NCBI GenBank assembly: GCA_950106755.1
Contig: OX467088.1
Coordinates: forward strand, 19,514,001 to 19,578,000
From: Climacium dendroides
Taxonomy: Eukaryota; Streptophyta; Bryopsida; Hypnales; Climaciaceae
Length of the DNA stretch: 64,000 bases
Reading direction: 5' to 3'
Shown here: piece by piece, positions 1 to 12,087 of the stretch
Layout of the letters: each line of letters starts with the position of its first letter
How positions within the stretch are numbered: the stretch's first letter is position 1
Made by a program: the position numbers and the translations under genes
The notes under the pieces: model-generated
What the model was told of the DNA's origin: nothing
Database searches by the model: none
Seen by the model: only the letters and a program-made list of their open reading frames with translations

Positions 1-2377
1 TAATGCCAACTCTAACAATGATCAAGGAAAACCGCTAGTTAATTCATTATAAGTTGATGGAATTGGAAAAACCTACAACTACAATTTGAAAACACTAGAA
101 AATAACGAGTAAAAAGATCTACAAAGTTTCTATTTGGAATTTGAATAATAAAGGGAAAAAACAAATTCTATACTTTAAAAACAATTTAATATGAAATTTG
201 GAGGAAAATATTTGGTAAGAGTCAAATTATACCCCAAACATTGAAGATTGGTAGCCAGGCATGGTATCTATCTACGGAACACATTTAGAGAGCAAGAGTA
301 GGACACAAATAGTTCAAGAACATGTCTAAACTAGATATAAAATTTGCGAGTGCCGAGTTCAACGAGTAAGGGTAGAGATGCTTTTGGGGTGTATCATTTA
401 GGGTCTATTAACATAGAGAACACATATTCAAAGCCAAAATATCTTCATACATTAAATTAGCTTGAATGAGTTTTGTTTTTGTACTTACTACATTTAATTA
501 CCATATTTTGCTTGTTTGTTTGTTATAGTGAAATCTCCATAACTGTGCGTCCCTTGGTCATGTTCTCAATGTGTTGGGAACGCTCTTCCCTTGAAGGGGT
601 TCACAAACTTTATTTTTGTGGCATTTTTCACTCACAACAACCAAAAAAAATATATTGAATTTCAAAGTTTTTTATGAATTGAAAAATTAGAAAATTAGAT
701 TTTAGGGTTGGCACATTAGAAATTTTGTTTCTAAAATTTCATTTATTTTATTATTAATAGTGTGGCTTAGGGCACAGTATATAATGCCCTGTGCCACAGT
801 ATATTCTACAGTAGTAGTTTTATTTTTTCAATTCCTAATTATTTGCAGATGGATGTTTCCCTATTTCATGGTATGAATAAGTAAGTTACTGAAGACCACA
901 TGAATTGTTTGATCTCGTCCGTTGATTTCACATGAACCAAATCGACGGTCGAGATTTCCGGTCTTCTGAAAAGGCTTTTTGCATAGATGGCATCTTCAAA
1001 GGCATCATCACGAAGCATCAGGCCTGATTCCGCCACGTGCCTTCTTCTCGGAAAACACACCTGGCACCAGCAAGGACAACTTTAAAGCTCTCACTCCACC
1101 CGTTTGCCACTGTACTCCATGCAGGACGTTTAAAGTGGTCCTACGTGGGGTGGTGGGGCCCTCCAGGGGAAAAACAAAGGATATTTTATACTTTCCAAAA
1201 TTTGGAAATTTTGAATTCATATTTGGAATTGGAGGTCCCAAATTAGTTGGGAGAGGTGAAGAATGTGTAATGAATAGGGCACAAATTTTTTATAGGGGGA
1301 TAGGGGGAAAGAGGGATACAAAACATCATTTAACAAAAAATTAAAATTTAACTACCCTACAAAATACAAAATTCACCCCCACAAAGACCCACTTCGTATG
1401 ACTACTTCAATGTCATGCATAATATCCTACGTGTAGGTCAGTTTTGTAAATAACTAGGGAGAATTTGGAACATGTCTAGAATTTTAAAAATTGTACAACT
1501 ACAGTATTTTTGAAAATCTGGAAAAGTTTCATTGGTGACAATTTTGAATTTCTGAAAGTATTCTTGTGAAAATTTAGAAAAAAGTACATATTTACACATG
1601 AATAGAAAAAATCAATCCATAATTAGGAGTGTCTAAAAGAAAGAGGAGCAAAGTGCCAAAAGTCAAGAAAATCAAAATAAGCTATTGAATTGTCTAAGTT
1701 TTGAAATTAAACTATTTCAACACTAAGGTGTGGAATTTGACCTCAATGTACGATACAACATTTCATTAGTTTTCAGCCTTTGCAATAGGGATAAGATAAT
1801 ATTGGAGGGGATTGTTGGTGGAATTTGGAAAAAAAATCATGATGTTGCAATTTGGAAATATCAAAAAAAAAAAATTGTGAAAAAATCTATAAAATTTCTA
1901 TTTAGATAAAGAGTTAGAATCAATGTCAAATTTTTTCCTAACAAAAAGTGTCAAATTTTTTTGCTATTAAATAGATTGTTAAAAAATTATTGAAAAAATT
2001 GTTGAAAAAATGTCAAAAAAATTATTGTACTCTAACTTTGAAAATTCATAACTAATCCTACAAATATCCCCAAAATATAAAACAACTTGTATTTGCATTC
2101 ATTAAAAATATTTTGAGGGGTTGTACACCATGAAGGAAGGAGACCAATGGTGCAAGAAATACTATTGACACTCCATCTCATATAAGTTACAAAAAAATCT
2201 CCATTTTCACATAAATTGCAATGCACTTAGAATTTCCAACATAAACAATGAGGGGAGGGCTTGGTATAAATCCAAGATAGTCCATAGCCATGTCATATCT
2301 ATTCACTATTAGAATTGACATTATCAACCTCAAGATCAATTAAATAGACAAAATCTATAGGTTGTGAGGTTTTAGCC

Positions 2378-2843
2378 TATTATAGTCTTTTTTTTAAATC
2401 CATTAGGCCTAACTTGAAGAGGTGGTTAAGAAAAAAGCTCTTGGAAACTACCAAAACATGATATACTTTGATCATGTAGGATTCGAAGTGGACTTGGCCA
2501 AAGTATAAATCCAACTTGGACCACCCCTATTTTGCCACCAATCCTTGCTTTAATCATTCTAAAGGGCCTTAGGTCCAACCTCGATGTTAACTAGCCTTAA
2601 CTCTTAAATGATGAGCTATTATAGTCTTTTTTTTAAATCCATTAGGCCTACCTTGAAGAGATGGTTAAGAAAAAGCTCTTGGAAACTACCAAAACATGAT
2701 CATGTAGGATTCCAAGTGGACTTGGCCAAAGTATAAATCCAACTTGGACCACCCCTATTTTGCCACCAATCCTTGCTTTAATCATTCTAAAGGGCCTTAG
2801 GTCCAACCTTGGTGTTAACTAGCCTTAACTCTTAAATGATGAG
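2378..2843. repeat. 238-bp tandem duplication
   Basis: Two direct copies, 2378-2615 and 2616-2843, both start CTATTATAGTCTTTTTTTT and end CTCTTAAATGATGAG. They differ by a few substitutions and a roughly 10-bp deletion in copy 2 (the ATATACTTTG segment of copy 1 is missing). The closeness suggests a recent duplication. No coding content. Confidence 0.9.
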
Positions 2844-3050
2844 TTGATCATTGTGGAAATCATCTATTTCGGTACTATGTGGATTGTTGGCTTAAAAAAA
2901 AAATGCAAAAGCACTCATTGGAAGACAAGCTATTGTAGAAGATATGGAGAGATTCTTTGTCATTCATTGGCCAAAAAATGTCTCGACATCGTTTAAGGAT
3001 TAAAAGTAGTCATAAAAAATTTCAACAAGTAGATGTCCCAAGTCATCAAG

Positions 3051-3127
3051 AGTGCCAAAATAGAATTTCCACATCAAATTTTGAGACATGTACATCATTT
3101 CTAAACCAATCACAAAATGACACGTGA
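3051..3127. repeat. Short dispersed repeat (MITE-like), copy 1
   Basis: This segment starts AGTGCCAAAATAGAATTTCC and ends near CACAAAATGACACGTGACA. It closely matches 59022-59101. The second copy has complementary ends (AAGTGCCA / TGGCACTT), so this is probably a small foldback element family of about 80 bp. The right end of this copy has mutated. Confidence 0.6.
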
Positions 3128-3395
3128 CATTCAATTTATCATTTTTTATTTAAATATTAAAAATGCCTTTCACAGTAGACTGGTCACGGAGGAAGTGAAG
3201 CGCTGAGTGGCAAGCCCCCGAGGCAAAGTGGATGACGGGGTTGCTGCTTTGGTGCCAAGCGGACGCTCCCCGCCCAGGCGTCGTTCTCCAAACACCGTCA
3301 CCTGATTCCTGCTCATCACCGACTTCGCTGTGAGCTTCCCACGCGCAGATCCATCACCTCCAGATTCGAAAACCCTCCTGAAAGAATCAGAAACA

Positions 3396-3649
3396 GAGCT
3401 CACGAAACAAGTGCAAGCGCACAGAAATCGACTGATTCAGAGAGAGGGGAGGGTGTAGGAGAGCCGAAAGAGAGAGAGAGAGAGAGAGACTGGGTTTAGG
3501 GGGATAGAGAGAGAGAGAGATAGAGCTGACGAAGCAGGTGCAAACTTACAGGAATCGATAGATTCAGTAGACAGGTGAGGGTGTAGGAGATTCGAGAGAC
3601 ACAGAGAGAGAGAGAGAGAGAGAACGAGAGAGAGTGATAGAGAGATCGA
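3396..3649 (+). repeat. Duplicated 5' leader with GA microsatellites
   Basis: The probable 5' UTR of the VTT gene is a tandem duplication of about 127 bp. Both copies start GAGCT(C/G)ACGAA, contain an AATCGA(C/T)(T/A)GATTCAG core and GAGGGTGTAGGAGA, and end in a (GA)n tract (about 3466-3489, 3509-3520 and 3604-3635). The second copy runs up to the ATG at 3650. GA/CT-rich leaders are common in plant genes. The GC-rich stretch 3170-3395 upstream is the likely promoter or leader start. Confidence 0.75.
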
Positions 3650-6600
3650 ATGGCAGTCACGACTTTGCCACACCATGTCGGGTTGCAACCCCGGCACCCC
3701 GACGTGGATGCAATTGCAAGCACGCGAAGACACATCTCCTCCAGCTGCTTGCCTTTATTCCTCTCGCCCCAGACGCTCCTCACCTCCCAATCGAAAGCTC
3801 GCTTGCGAGTTCGAGGTGGGCGAGTGGGGTCGTTGAAAGACAGCCAGCGCGAAGTGGTGCAGGAGCAATCGAAGCCGGTGGAATTAGGGTCGGATGGACA
3901 TGGCTCAGCTGAGACAGAAGAAGTTGTGAATTTGTTACCCGTGGAAGCCAAGGAGGCTGGCGAGAGGTTGACGGAGGGTGGAGATGGTGAGGAGGAGGAA
4001 GGAGTGTCGACGACTGTGAAGGGGACGATTGTGGCGACGACGGTGTTGGTGGGGTTTGTGGCGGCGGTTGGAGCTTTGGGATTTGTGTACAAGGATGAAA
4101 TCAATGAGCTTCTCACGCAATTCTCGGATTTCCTCGAAGGTTGGTTATCAGCTTCTGTTTCTGTCCTTGCGCTTGAAGGTTGCCACACCTGCAATTTCTG
4201 TGTGAGGGCACGGCACTTGCTAGCAGTGAGATAGTTTCTGGTATGAGAATGGTCAGAATCTGAGGTATGCTTGGTTGCAAAGCGAAGAAGAGGTTTATCA
4301 TAGAAGATTGCAGTGGAGTAAATGCTTTGGATGGATTCCACGTGCGGAAATTATGAGGGTTCAAAACTTTATTTTTAGATGAATAGAAACCGAGGTAGGT
4401 GACGATAAACTTGCAAGCGGTGAGAGGGTTTCTGGTACGAGAGGTGAGGTTTTGAGGTATTCTTGATCGCTAAGCAAAGAGGAGGTTTAGAGGATTGCAA
4501 CGGAGCAGATTCTTTGGGTTGTCAACCTTCGTTACATTTCTTGTTCTGTATGCTGCGTCACGGTGAAATTTTCTTTGTAAATAGGAGTCTGACGAAGCGA
4601 CCATTTAGGAGGAAATTGAGGAGTAACCATTGGATTTTACTTTTTGATTTTATGTTGTAACGAAAGGCAAAGGTAGCGAAGTGGGACGTCGTTTGAATTT
4701 GGGTGCTTGGTGATTTAGGTATGATTTTTTGAAGTGTTAGGGCTTCAAGAATGTTTCCTACTCTTAAATGAAGAATTGAAAGATTCAATGTCACTCTGTG
4801 AATGGCTGTGCTGATTGTTGGTTCTTCTGTGTGCACTCATGTATCAGGTTATGGACCTGCTGGATATGGTCTGTTTGTGCTTGCTTATGCCGGGTTAGAG
4901 GTATGATTTCCCCCTTTTTTAAGTTGCAATTTTACACATGATGTTACTACAATAAGTTCGACAGACCCGTTCTCATCACTTAACGCATTTCAGCATATGT
5001 GGAGGGGAAGAATGTTGGAAATACCATTTGCTCATAAAGGGAATTGAAAATCGAACGTTTGTAAAGAGAACGTAGCTGTTTTTTTACTAACAATGTATTT
5101 GCTATGAATTTTCAAATGTCGAAGTGTAAGGATGCCCATTTTCATCATCTAGAAGGGGATACTTTTACATTCAAATAATTGAACGTTAAAACTGTCACCT
5201 GATATTGGTGAAGTCCCTTTAGACTGATAGTCTCACATCACTTTTCTAAAATATTCTCGTTTACTTTGAAGAGTCAGATTAAGGTAGGTAGGAAATAGAT
5301 AGTTTGCAGCTTAACATTGCATACTCTTGTCAGTCCAATCCAAATGTGTACGTTAGTTTCAGGATTCCATTATTTTTTTAGAAGCCCTAATAGGCTATTC
5401 AGCTGCTACTGCTATTTTCCTTGCGGTCTCCTTGCAATCATTGATAGCAAAAATGGCGGTACTTCACAACTAGATAGAATTCGAAGGATCAAGGTTTTTA
5501 GTATAATTTTACAGTTTCAAGAATTTAAAGTGACTGCAGGCGGACCTCCCAATGAATCTTGGAAATGAGTACTTGCATGATGTCTAATTTTAGTGAAAAA
5601 CCTGTCAAGTTTAACCCTTTTCAAAGTGAGACTAAGAATGTAGTTTTTCAATCTGTTCAAGTCGATTTGGTTTCATGTTATGGAAAGTTTTGAGCTCTTT
5701 TAATCGTGTCGTTTAATTTAAATCCCATTATTGTGTTCGGTAATTTGATGTTCTGATTTTTGTTGTGGTTCACTTTCAGGTGCTTGCCATTCCGGCTGTT
5801 CCTTTGACTATGTCAGCAGGGTTGCTGTTTGGTACTTTATATGGGACAATCATGGTCTCTCTGGCAGGCACGGTATGCTGATTTGTAACAAATGCAACCC
5901 CTGATTTTATTTCCAGTGTCAAACCTTGAATTTTTTTGTCTTTTCCCTACACCATTTCTTATGGATTTGCACTGATTTTTTCTTTTGTGGGGACTCTTGC
6001 AGCTTGCAGCAACAGTCTCGTTTCTCATAGCACGGTATTTTGCACGGGATCGTATATTGAAACTGGCTGAAAATAACCCCAAGTTTTTGGCAATTGATAA
6101 GGCCATTGGAGCAGATGGTTTCCGGGTGGTTACTCTGTTGCGACTTAGTCCCTTACTCCCTTTCTCTCTTGGAAACTACCTCTACGGTCTCACTTCTGTT
6201 GAACTAGGCCCTTACGTGCTCGGAAGGTACAGCACTTAAAACTCCTAAATGGTCAAAAGTGGTGGCTTCTATGTCAATCAGATTTGAAATTATTTTCAAT
6301 TTCACATAGAAATTTTCAAGGAAGGTGAAAAATTATACCAATTGAAAGAAGTCGCGTCCTACATCTTGGATTGATATTAATATGCTTTGGAAGTTACTGT
6401 AATTGGTTACTTGTATAGTCTTCCAAAGTAGACTTTCTATTTTTGATTTTGAGTTATAGGGGTTGCGATGGAACAAAAGCTAGGTTTGTTGTTATTTTCA
6501 CTATGTGTCACCCTAAAAAGCTGTGATCAACATGATGATGCTTGTTGCTGTAATGTGCCCTAAACCATGATCTGAATATAATGTGCAGTTGGTTGGGTAT

Positions 6601-7561
6601 GCTGCCTGGAACATGGGCATATGTAAGCGCAGGTGCCATCGGAAGGGCTTTCATAGTACGTTGCAATTCCATCCTGTACCCTGAATGTGTGTTGGAGTAT
6701 TCAGAGCATATGTTGCTTGTTTACTTGTAGTGGGTATCATACACGGATTTAAGAAAAGCTAAGCCTGTACCTGTCCATGAATAGTGATGATTCTATGTGT
6801 ATTAGCCCCAAACCCTAAACATTACAGTTGGCGCAACATATTCTCTCACCATTATTGACCAGTTCTAGCAGGGGTCCCTTGAATATAGGGACACAGCTAG
6901 TGAGGTTTTAGTGGGAAATTTTAATTTTAATCTTCTGGTGAGGTGTCGCAGCAGGTCTAAGGGAGGAAATCTGTTAGTTAATAAAATGTCATGCTCATGT
7001 TTTTATTTGCTTATGCAATCACTGATTGTATTTGACCAACCGCTGACGAGTTTTTGGATTTCTCCTTGTGCAGAAGCAAGAGTCAGAGGCTACCTTTCCA
7101 GGTGGGCCTGAAAGTTATTGGACATTGGGATTGGGGCTGGTGGCGACCATTTTTGCAGCATCGTATGTTGGTAAATTGGCCAAGGTTTGTTGCTGCCTCT
7201 CTTCATGCACCAATGAGCTTCTCTGTAACAGCATGTGTCAATTATTAGCCCTGTAACATGTAACCCTGCTCAAAAAACGAACCTTCAAAAAACCCTGTAA
7301 CCTGTAACTTGTTCTCCTCCTAAATTCTTACCTCAAATGTACACTATCTAAACATGTGAGCGTAAGGTTGATTTTGGGTATACCTATAGTTTATGCATTT
7401 GGTGTCCAAAACTAAGATATGTTGGAATTGCCTTTCAATTAGCAACAGGATCCGTCATCTTAGAATGAAGGCAGTCTGGTAGTAGACTCCAGACTTATCG
7501 TTCTCTGTCTCTTTCCGTGTGATGGCAGGACGCGATAAAAGATATTGAAGAGGATGCATAA
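3650..7561 (+). CDS. VTT/SNARE-associated (TVP38/TMEM64-like) membrane protein, seven exons, probably chloroplast
   Basis: Predicted exons: 3650-4139, 4848-4900, 5780-5872, 6003-6226, 6589-6655, 7074-7184 and 7529-7561. All are GT/AG bounded and phase-consistent, giving 356 residues. Residues 1 to about 60 are rich in S, R and hydroxylated residues with few acids, like a chloroplast transit peptide. An acidic linker (about 80-118) follows, then a first membrane helix (about 123-146). Residues about 165-300 carry the VTT-domain signature: a Gly/Pro-rich entry segment, RYFARD (223-228), and LLRLSPLLPFSLGNY (257-271), followed by further hydrophobic segments. Family members (bacterial DedA, plant slr0305-like proteins, TMEM41/VMP1) are integral membrane proteins linked to lipid scrambling or transport; the substrate here is inferred only. 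The ATG at 3650 follows the GA-rich leader and is the first in frame. Length suits plant plastid VTT proteins. Confidence 0.93.
4215..4525 (+). repeat. 194-bp tandem duplication in intron 1 of the VTT gene
   Basis: The segment beginning ACTTGCTAGCAGTGAGA (4215) recurs as ACTTGCAAGCGGTGAGA (4409). Both copies continue through GTTTCTGGTA, a GAGGT(A)TxCTTG core, AGAGGAGGTTTA-like and GATTGCA motifs. Divergence is about 20%, so this is older than the leader duplication. No coding role. Confidence 0.7.
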
Positions 7562-8649
7562 AGATATAATTGTGCAGGAAGAGTCACTGTTCAAGCAGGT
7601 TAGAGACGGCAGGCCAATGCTTTATCAACAGGTCAAGTGTTACCCCTGTTGAAGCTGATATTGGTATATAGTCAGTTATGAGTGTACATAATTCTCTTTA
7701 TGTGATATTTTAGAATGAAACTGTAGACTAGATGTTTTTCCATTCTGCGACACGCATGTACCATGAAGCTGCTGAGTTTTGTAATATGATTTCACTATTT
7801 TTCTTGTCGAGTTCATTTAAATTATCTCAAATTTTGTTGGCTCTGGAGCAAAGGGTAGGAGGTGTTGCATCGATACAGACTACATCTACCGTGAAGTGAG
7901 AAAGTTTGAGTGTGTTCTCTCATGTACTTTGCTGAATGGCTAAACCCTAATTCCTCCCATGAAATTAGCCTCTTGTAGCTTTATAGATGGTATTCTTGTT
8001 CGGTTTCTGTTTGTTTTAAATTTGATGTGGAAATCATCAGTATGAGGTTGTTATTGGAAGAGAAGAGGTCGGAACCATTTGGGCTATTTATCATGGACTC
8101 TGGATAGTACTGTAGTCCGAGGTGGTGAGATATCTAAACAAGCTCCCAGTTCACTTCTGGTACAGTGCAAGGCATGTACAGCAAATTTCTACCTTGTGAC
8201 TAAGACGTGATTCTTGCTTAAAATGTACACTTTTGAACATGAGTGGAGGGTCGATTTGGGGTATTCATTAATCAGCACTTTAAGAAATCATAGTTTATTC
8301 ATATGGTGTTCAAATTACATGCTAAGAAAATTTGAAAGTATGAAATCATCTCTCAATTGCTAATTGGATCCAACTAAAACAAATATTAAGACAGTATATT
8401 GATAGACACCATGCGCAAATGCATATTTGTGCAAATTTAGATGTCGTTATCTTACACCATCAACTTGTCAACCTCGCCTTAAAGATCTGTGTACATAAAT
8501 ATGGCTTATTCAATTTTCCAGAACAAATAGTGTGCTAATTGACATGCTCACAATCAACATTGAAAATACAGCACTCATTTGCAAAGAAGACCGCATAAGA
8601 ATTTGACCAACCTAACGAGGAATTATGCTCAGCGCTAAAAGTGGCGGCT
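7562..8649. other. 3' flank of the VTT gene and intergenic DNA
   Basis: After the TAA at 7559-7561 comes an AT-rich 3' UTR. Several AATAAA-like stretches occur but none is decisive. No further exon with splice signals and sustained coding frame is visible up to the tandem units that start near 8650. Confidence 0.5.
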
Positions 8650-10262
8650 ACGCATTTGCAGGTTTCAAGAAACCACTTGCAGTATACCGTAAGTATTGTA
8701 TTAAAAGCAAACATTTGTACATCAGATAGTTGTGTGCAAAAGGGCAATCGATTGGTAACGAAACGAAAGGAAACATAGCATACACACCGAGCAAAACCTG
8801 AAACTGTCGCAATCTTCAAGTGTGCCAGGCTTTCCCAATTTACAGATTAAGATCTACTGACACTTTAATGAAAGGAAAACCTCTACAAAGCTTTGTTTAA
8901 GATTATACAAAATCATTTAAGAGTTCTGCGAAAGAAGGAACAAGCCCATCTATCAACCGATTCTGAAACTATCGGATATTCGGATATTAGTGCCAGAACT
9001 TCAAAATCATAGCACACAATCATTTGTATGTGGTAGTAGCAGATAAAATTGAAAAAGGGCAATCAATTTGGCAAAACAAAGCTCGAGTGCAACGCTGAAT
9101 TTTCTTTGGTATAAAAAATGAGAAAGTAAAAGAGTATACACGATAAGCAAATTAAATCTGAAACTGCAGCAATCTTCAAGCACGTCCATGGCCATGCTTA
9201 CACACCAAGATCTCCTGGCGTTTCGCAGAACCGTGAACCTCTACGGAGCCTTGGTTTAAGAATGTATGAAAATTCTCATCCCTAATACCTAAAAGCAAAA
9301 CAAATGTTAGGGCTACCTTAAAAGGAGCAGGTTTCAACAGATTACATGCGGAATACCGTCACTATCAGTGCCTGGATGTCAAATAGTAAACATCTGTGCA
9401 TTTGACAAACTTGCGAACACAGGTCTCGGTTGCTATGGTGAAATCTCTTCGGTATCGAAGGAAAGGCAACACAGTACACACGAATAACAAAACCCGAAAC
9501 TGCTGCAATCTTTAAGCATGTGTATGGTCAGGCTTACACACCTAGAGCTGCTGGCACTTCACAGGAAGGTGAACCTCTACAAAGCATTGGATTAAGAATG
9601 TATGAAACCCTCACTGACTAGATAAATTCAAAACAAATGTTAGGGTTGCCTTGAAGGAGCAGACTTCAACCGGTGACATGCAGAATACCGAAACTATCAG
9701 TGCATTGCACCGCAAAGCAAACTGGACATCTGACAAACTTGCGAACACTCAGTACTGGGAACTATGGCGAAAGCTCTTTGTTATCAAAATGAAAAAGAAA
9801 CATATAATGCACTAGTCGAAAACCCCGCAACGGCTGCAATTTTTAAGTATGCACACACCGAGAACAGCTACAGCCCTTCAACCTCTACAAAAGCTTTTGG
9901 CTAAAGACTGTACGAAATTCTCAATGACTAGCTAAAATCAAAACAAATGTAAGGGTTGCCTTACAAGGAGCAGGTTTCAACAGATGACATGCAGAATACC
10001 GAAATCATCAGTGCATTGCAACCGCATAGCAAGCATTTGCGCATCAGACATACATGCAACCACAGGGCTCGGGTGCTAAGATGAAATCTCTTTGGTTTCA
10101 AAATTAAAGGCAACATAGTATACATGAGTAGCAAACTGCCGCAATCTTCAAGTGTGCACACACCGAGATCCGCTGGCATTTCTCCCTCTACAAAAGCTTT
10201 CTGGTTTGAGAATGAACGCAACTCTAAATAAAATACAAATTAGGGTTCCCAGCCCCTTCTGC
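8650..10262 (-). repeat. Five diverged ~310-330 bp tandem units downstream of the DnaJ-type gene
   Basis: Units are recognised by a repeating word order: GGAGCAG(G/A)(T/C)TTCAA, GCAGAATACCG, ATCAGTGCAT(T), GCAATCTT(C/T)AAG, CCTCTACAAA and (A)CAAATGTTAGGGTT. Clear starts lie at 9324, 9656 and 9967, with older units starting near 8655 and 8985. The last unit ends directly before the stop codon of the gene at 10266. On the gene's strand the array therefore forms its 3' UTR and downstream region. Divergence increases away from the gene. No ORF spans the units. Confidence 0.85.
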
Positions 10263-10265
10263 TCC

Positions 10266-10568
10266 TCATCCCCCGTTTCGTGTTGGATTGGAGGCTCGGA
10301 TTTGCACGGGAATGGGCCGTCCCGTCCCGCTGCCGCCACAGGAGTTGCATCGCATCATCCCGGAGCCTTCACAGGTGCTGCAGCCCACGTCGTCATCGGA
10401 CCAGCGCGTGCACATGCAAGGGACGCGGCGGGAGCCGTTGCAGGTGGGGCACTGAGAGAGGCCCCCCATGGGCTTCTCCTGCTCGGCGTCCATCATGGAC
10501 TTGATCACCCAGGCGCCGGCTAAAGCGCTCAAGCCTTGCACCACTTGAGTCACCACTCCGGGCGACAT
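10266..10568 (-). CDS. Small DnaJ-type cysteine-rich zinc-finger protein (BSD2/PSA2-like class)
   Basis: The product has 100 residues. Residues 5-26 are hydrophobic (VVTQVVQGLSALAGAWVIKS), resembling a membrane or targeting segment. Residues 40-80 hold four cysteine pairs: CPTCNG (40-45), CMC (51-53), CSTCEG (63-68) and CNSCGG (74-79). Three fit the CxxCxG motif of the DnaJ zinc-binding domain; the second pair is CxC. There is no J-domain. Plant proteins made only of this domain act as redox or folding factors in plastids (BSD2, PSA2); a similar role is an inference. The start at 10568 (MSPGVV) is preferred to upstream near-cognate codons because a CAG acceptor-like site (TCTCCAG on the coding strand) lies 15 bases upstream, suggesting an intron in the 5' UTR. 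Confidence 0.85.
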   Translation of the reverse strand: MSPGVVTQVVQGLSALAGAWVIKSMMDAEQEKPMGGLSQCPTCNGSRRVPCMCTRWSDDDVGCSTCEGSGMMRCNSCGGSGTGRPIPVQIRASNPTRNGG

Positions 10569-11139
10569 GATAATTGCACTCCTGGAGAGGAAAACATAAT
10601 GAAAATCAATCAATCGGTGCCAAACCCTAAATGACCCTTGTGGAATAAAAATAGAACGAGAAACTTATCAACGCCGATCACAAGTGAAACTTCGAGAAAC
10701 AATTCTGAACAGCGCAATCCTGGGTTTCAGACCTTGTGGAATGGAATTTGGAGGAGAAAATTATCAACGTTAATCACAAGAGAAACGTCGAGAAGCCATA
10801 GGGTGATTCTCACATCAAATGGTCAGATGCTTTCTCAAGCAAGGCGGCACCGGGAACTATCAGTAGAGTGCCATTACCTAAGGGGTGAAGGAGGAAAAAT
10901 GAGTTTTCTATTGAATCCTTTCATATCCATAACCAAAACCGCCATGTGCACGTCCCATTCAGGACCCTAAAACCTTCATTGTAGAATCCACAAACTGTGA
11001 AACCCACTAACGTAAATCAACGACAGAGAGAGAGGATGATTTATCATACCTTAATTCAAATAGTAGCAATGAGAGTCTTCCCGAATTCGGGCAGAAGGAT
11101 CCACCCCAAGCTCCGTCCGTCCGTCCGTCACCTTACACT
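10569..11139 (-). promoter_or_regulatory. 5' UTR/intron region of the DnaJ-type gene with telo-box-like site
   Basis: AAACCCTAAAT at about 10621-10631 resembles a plant telo-box; on the gene strand it reads as AGGGTTT. A possible splice acceptor lies just upstream of the start codon. A TCCG(TCCG)n mini-repeat is at about 11116-11128. No independent gene is seen. Confidence 0.35.
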
Positions 11140-11570
11140 GCAAAATCTTGACAATCGGGTGGCAGAATTCGCAAAATTCGCAACTGAATAAGAACCCCAA
11201 ATCTCAACAATCCGAGGGCGGGATTCGTAATTGAATGGGAACCCAAAACCTCAACAATCGGAGATGGCAATACGAGATTAAAACGGAACCCAAAATTTCG
11301 ACAAATCTAAAGCGGAATTTGTAATTGAATGGAAACCCCAAATCTCAACAATCTGATAGCGACAATCGAAATCGAATGGAACCCCCAATCTCAACAAACC
11401 AATAGCAAAATCTGTAATCCAAAATCAGAACAATCTAGTGGCGGAATTCGCAGATGAATGGGAACCCAAAATCCCAACAAACCTACAGCGAAATCTTTAC
11501 TCGAATGGGAACTCCAAATCTGAAAAATCTAGTAGCGGAATTCGTAAATGTAAAGGAACCCCATACAAAT
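11140..11570. repeat. ~47-bp tandem array, about nine imperfect copies
   Basis: The unit can be followed by CTCAACAATC-like words at about 11147, 11202, 11250, 11298, 11344, 11390, 11425, 11473 and 11519. Each is followed by GCGGAATTCGTAA-like and GAATGGGAACCC-like words. Spacing is mostly 46-48 bp with one short copy of about 35. The array is upstream of the DnaJ-type gene, probably in its first intron or leader. Confidence 0.85.
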
Positions 11571-12087
11571 CTGGCTAAGTAATGCTAAGAGGATTGGAGA
11601 GCGCGGAAATCTGTTTGGCCTAGCTTGGAAGTTGGAAAAAGAGTGTTGCTGCAAGCGATGTTGACGAATGTCAGGCTCCCGAGAAGCGCGTTCTTGCGGT
11701 TTCGGAATGGAGGGTGCGAAGTTCGCCACGACGGATCGGATGCCTGCGAAGGGCGCACTTCATGTCTTGGTCCAGAGCAAGCAACCGCTTGGGGTGGCGT
11801 GGCTGCCTGCTTGGCCAGCCACGGCTCCACGTCCTCCTCTCGTAACCTACTACGGCGGTGCTGAGGGTAGGTAAAAAACTATTGCTAAACATGGGAATTT
11901 GGGCTAAAAAGAAATATTTCTATTTTGAAGAACTTTCCAAATCACATTTTTCAACTTTAATTGATTATTTGTTAGGGAATTGCAACCCGAACATCATTCC
12001 ATAACATTATTCACAAGGAATTGACAACTACCAATCTTGCAACTGAAGTATGGTTTTATAAGTGGGATATGAGGTAACATGTTCATA
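11571..12087. other. GC-rich block, possible 5' exon or promoter of the DnaJ-type gene
   Basis: 11590-11870 is GC-rich, with overlapping ORFs in several frames on both strands, none recognisable. On the minus strand it could be the transcription start or first exon of the DnaJ-type gene 1.1 kb downstream. That is a guess from composition and position. 11880-12087 is AT-rich with nothing clear. Confidence 0.3.

Larger units (their letters stand above)
1..3169. other. AT-rich intergenic DNA, no gene recognised
   Basis: No convincing exon is visible. The DNA is AT-rich with many A/T runs. A less AT-rich stretch at about 895-1250 contains short ORFs on both strands and an imperfect inverted repeat around its ACTTTAAA words (about 1078-1145). 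It looks like a degenerate non-autonomous element rather than a gene, but has no identifiable ends. Confidence 0.6.

Noticed and set aside
979..1344. 121-codon plus-strand ORF in the GC-richer island
   Set aside because: No domain, no splice continuation, and comparable ORFs exist on the other strand.
3496..4341. Long ORF opposite the first exon of the VTT gene
   Set aside because: It is mostly the complement of the GA-rich leader and exon 1, giving Ser/Leu runs. The plus-strand exon chain explains the region.
10152..10523. Plus-strand ORF across the DnaJ-type gene
   Set aside because: It is low-complexity Ala/His/Arg-rich and exactly antisense to the Cys-rich coding frame.
11585..11892. 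Overlapping ORFs in the GC-rich block upstream of the DnaJ-type gene
   Set aside because: Several frames are open because of composition. None is recognisable or spliced convincingly to the gene.
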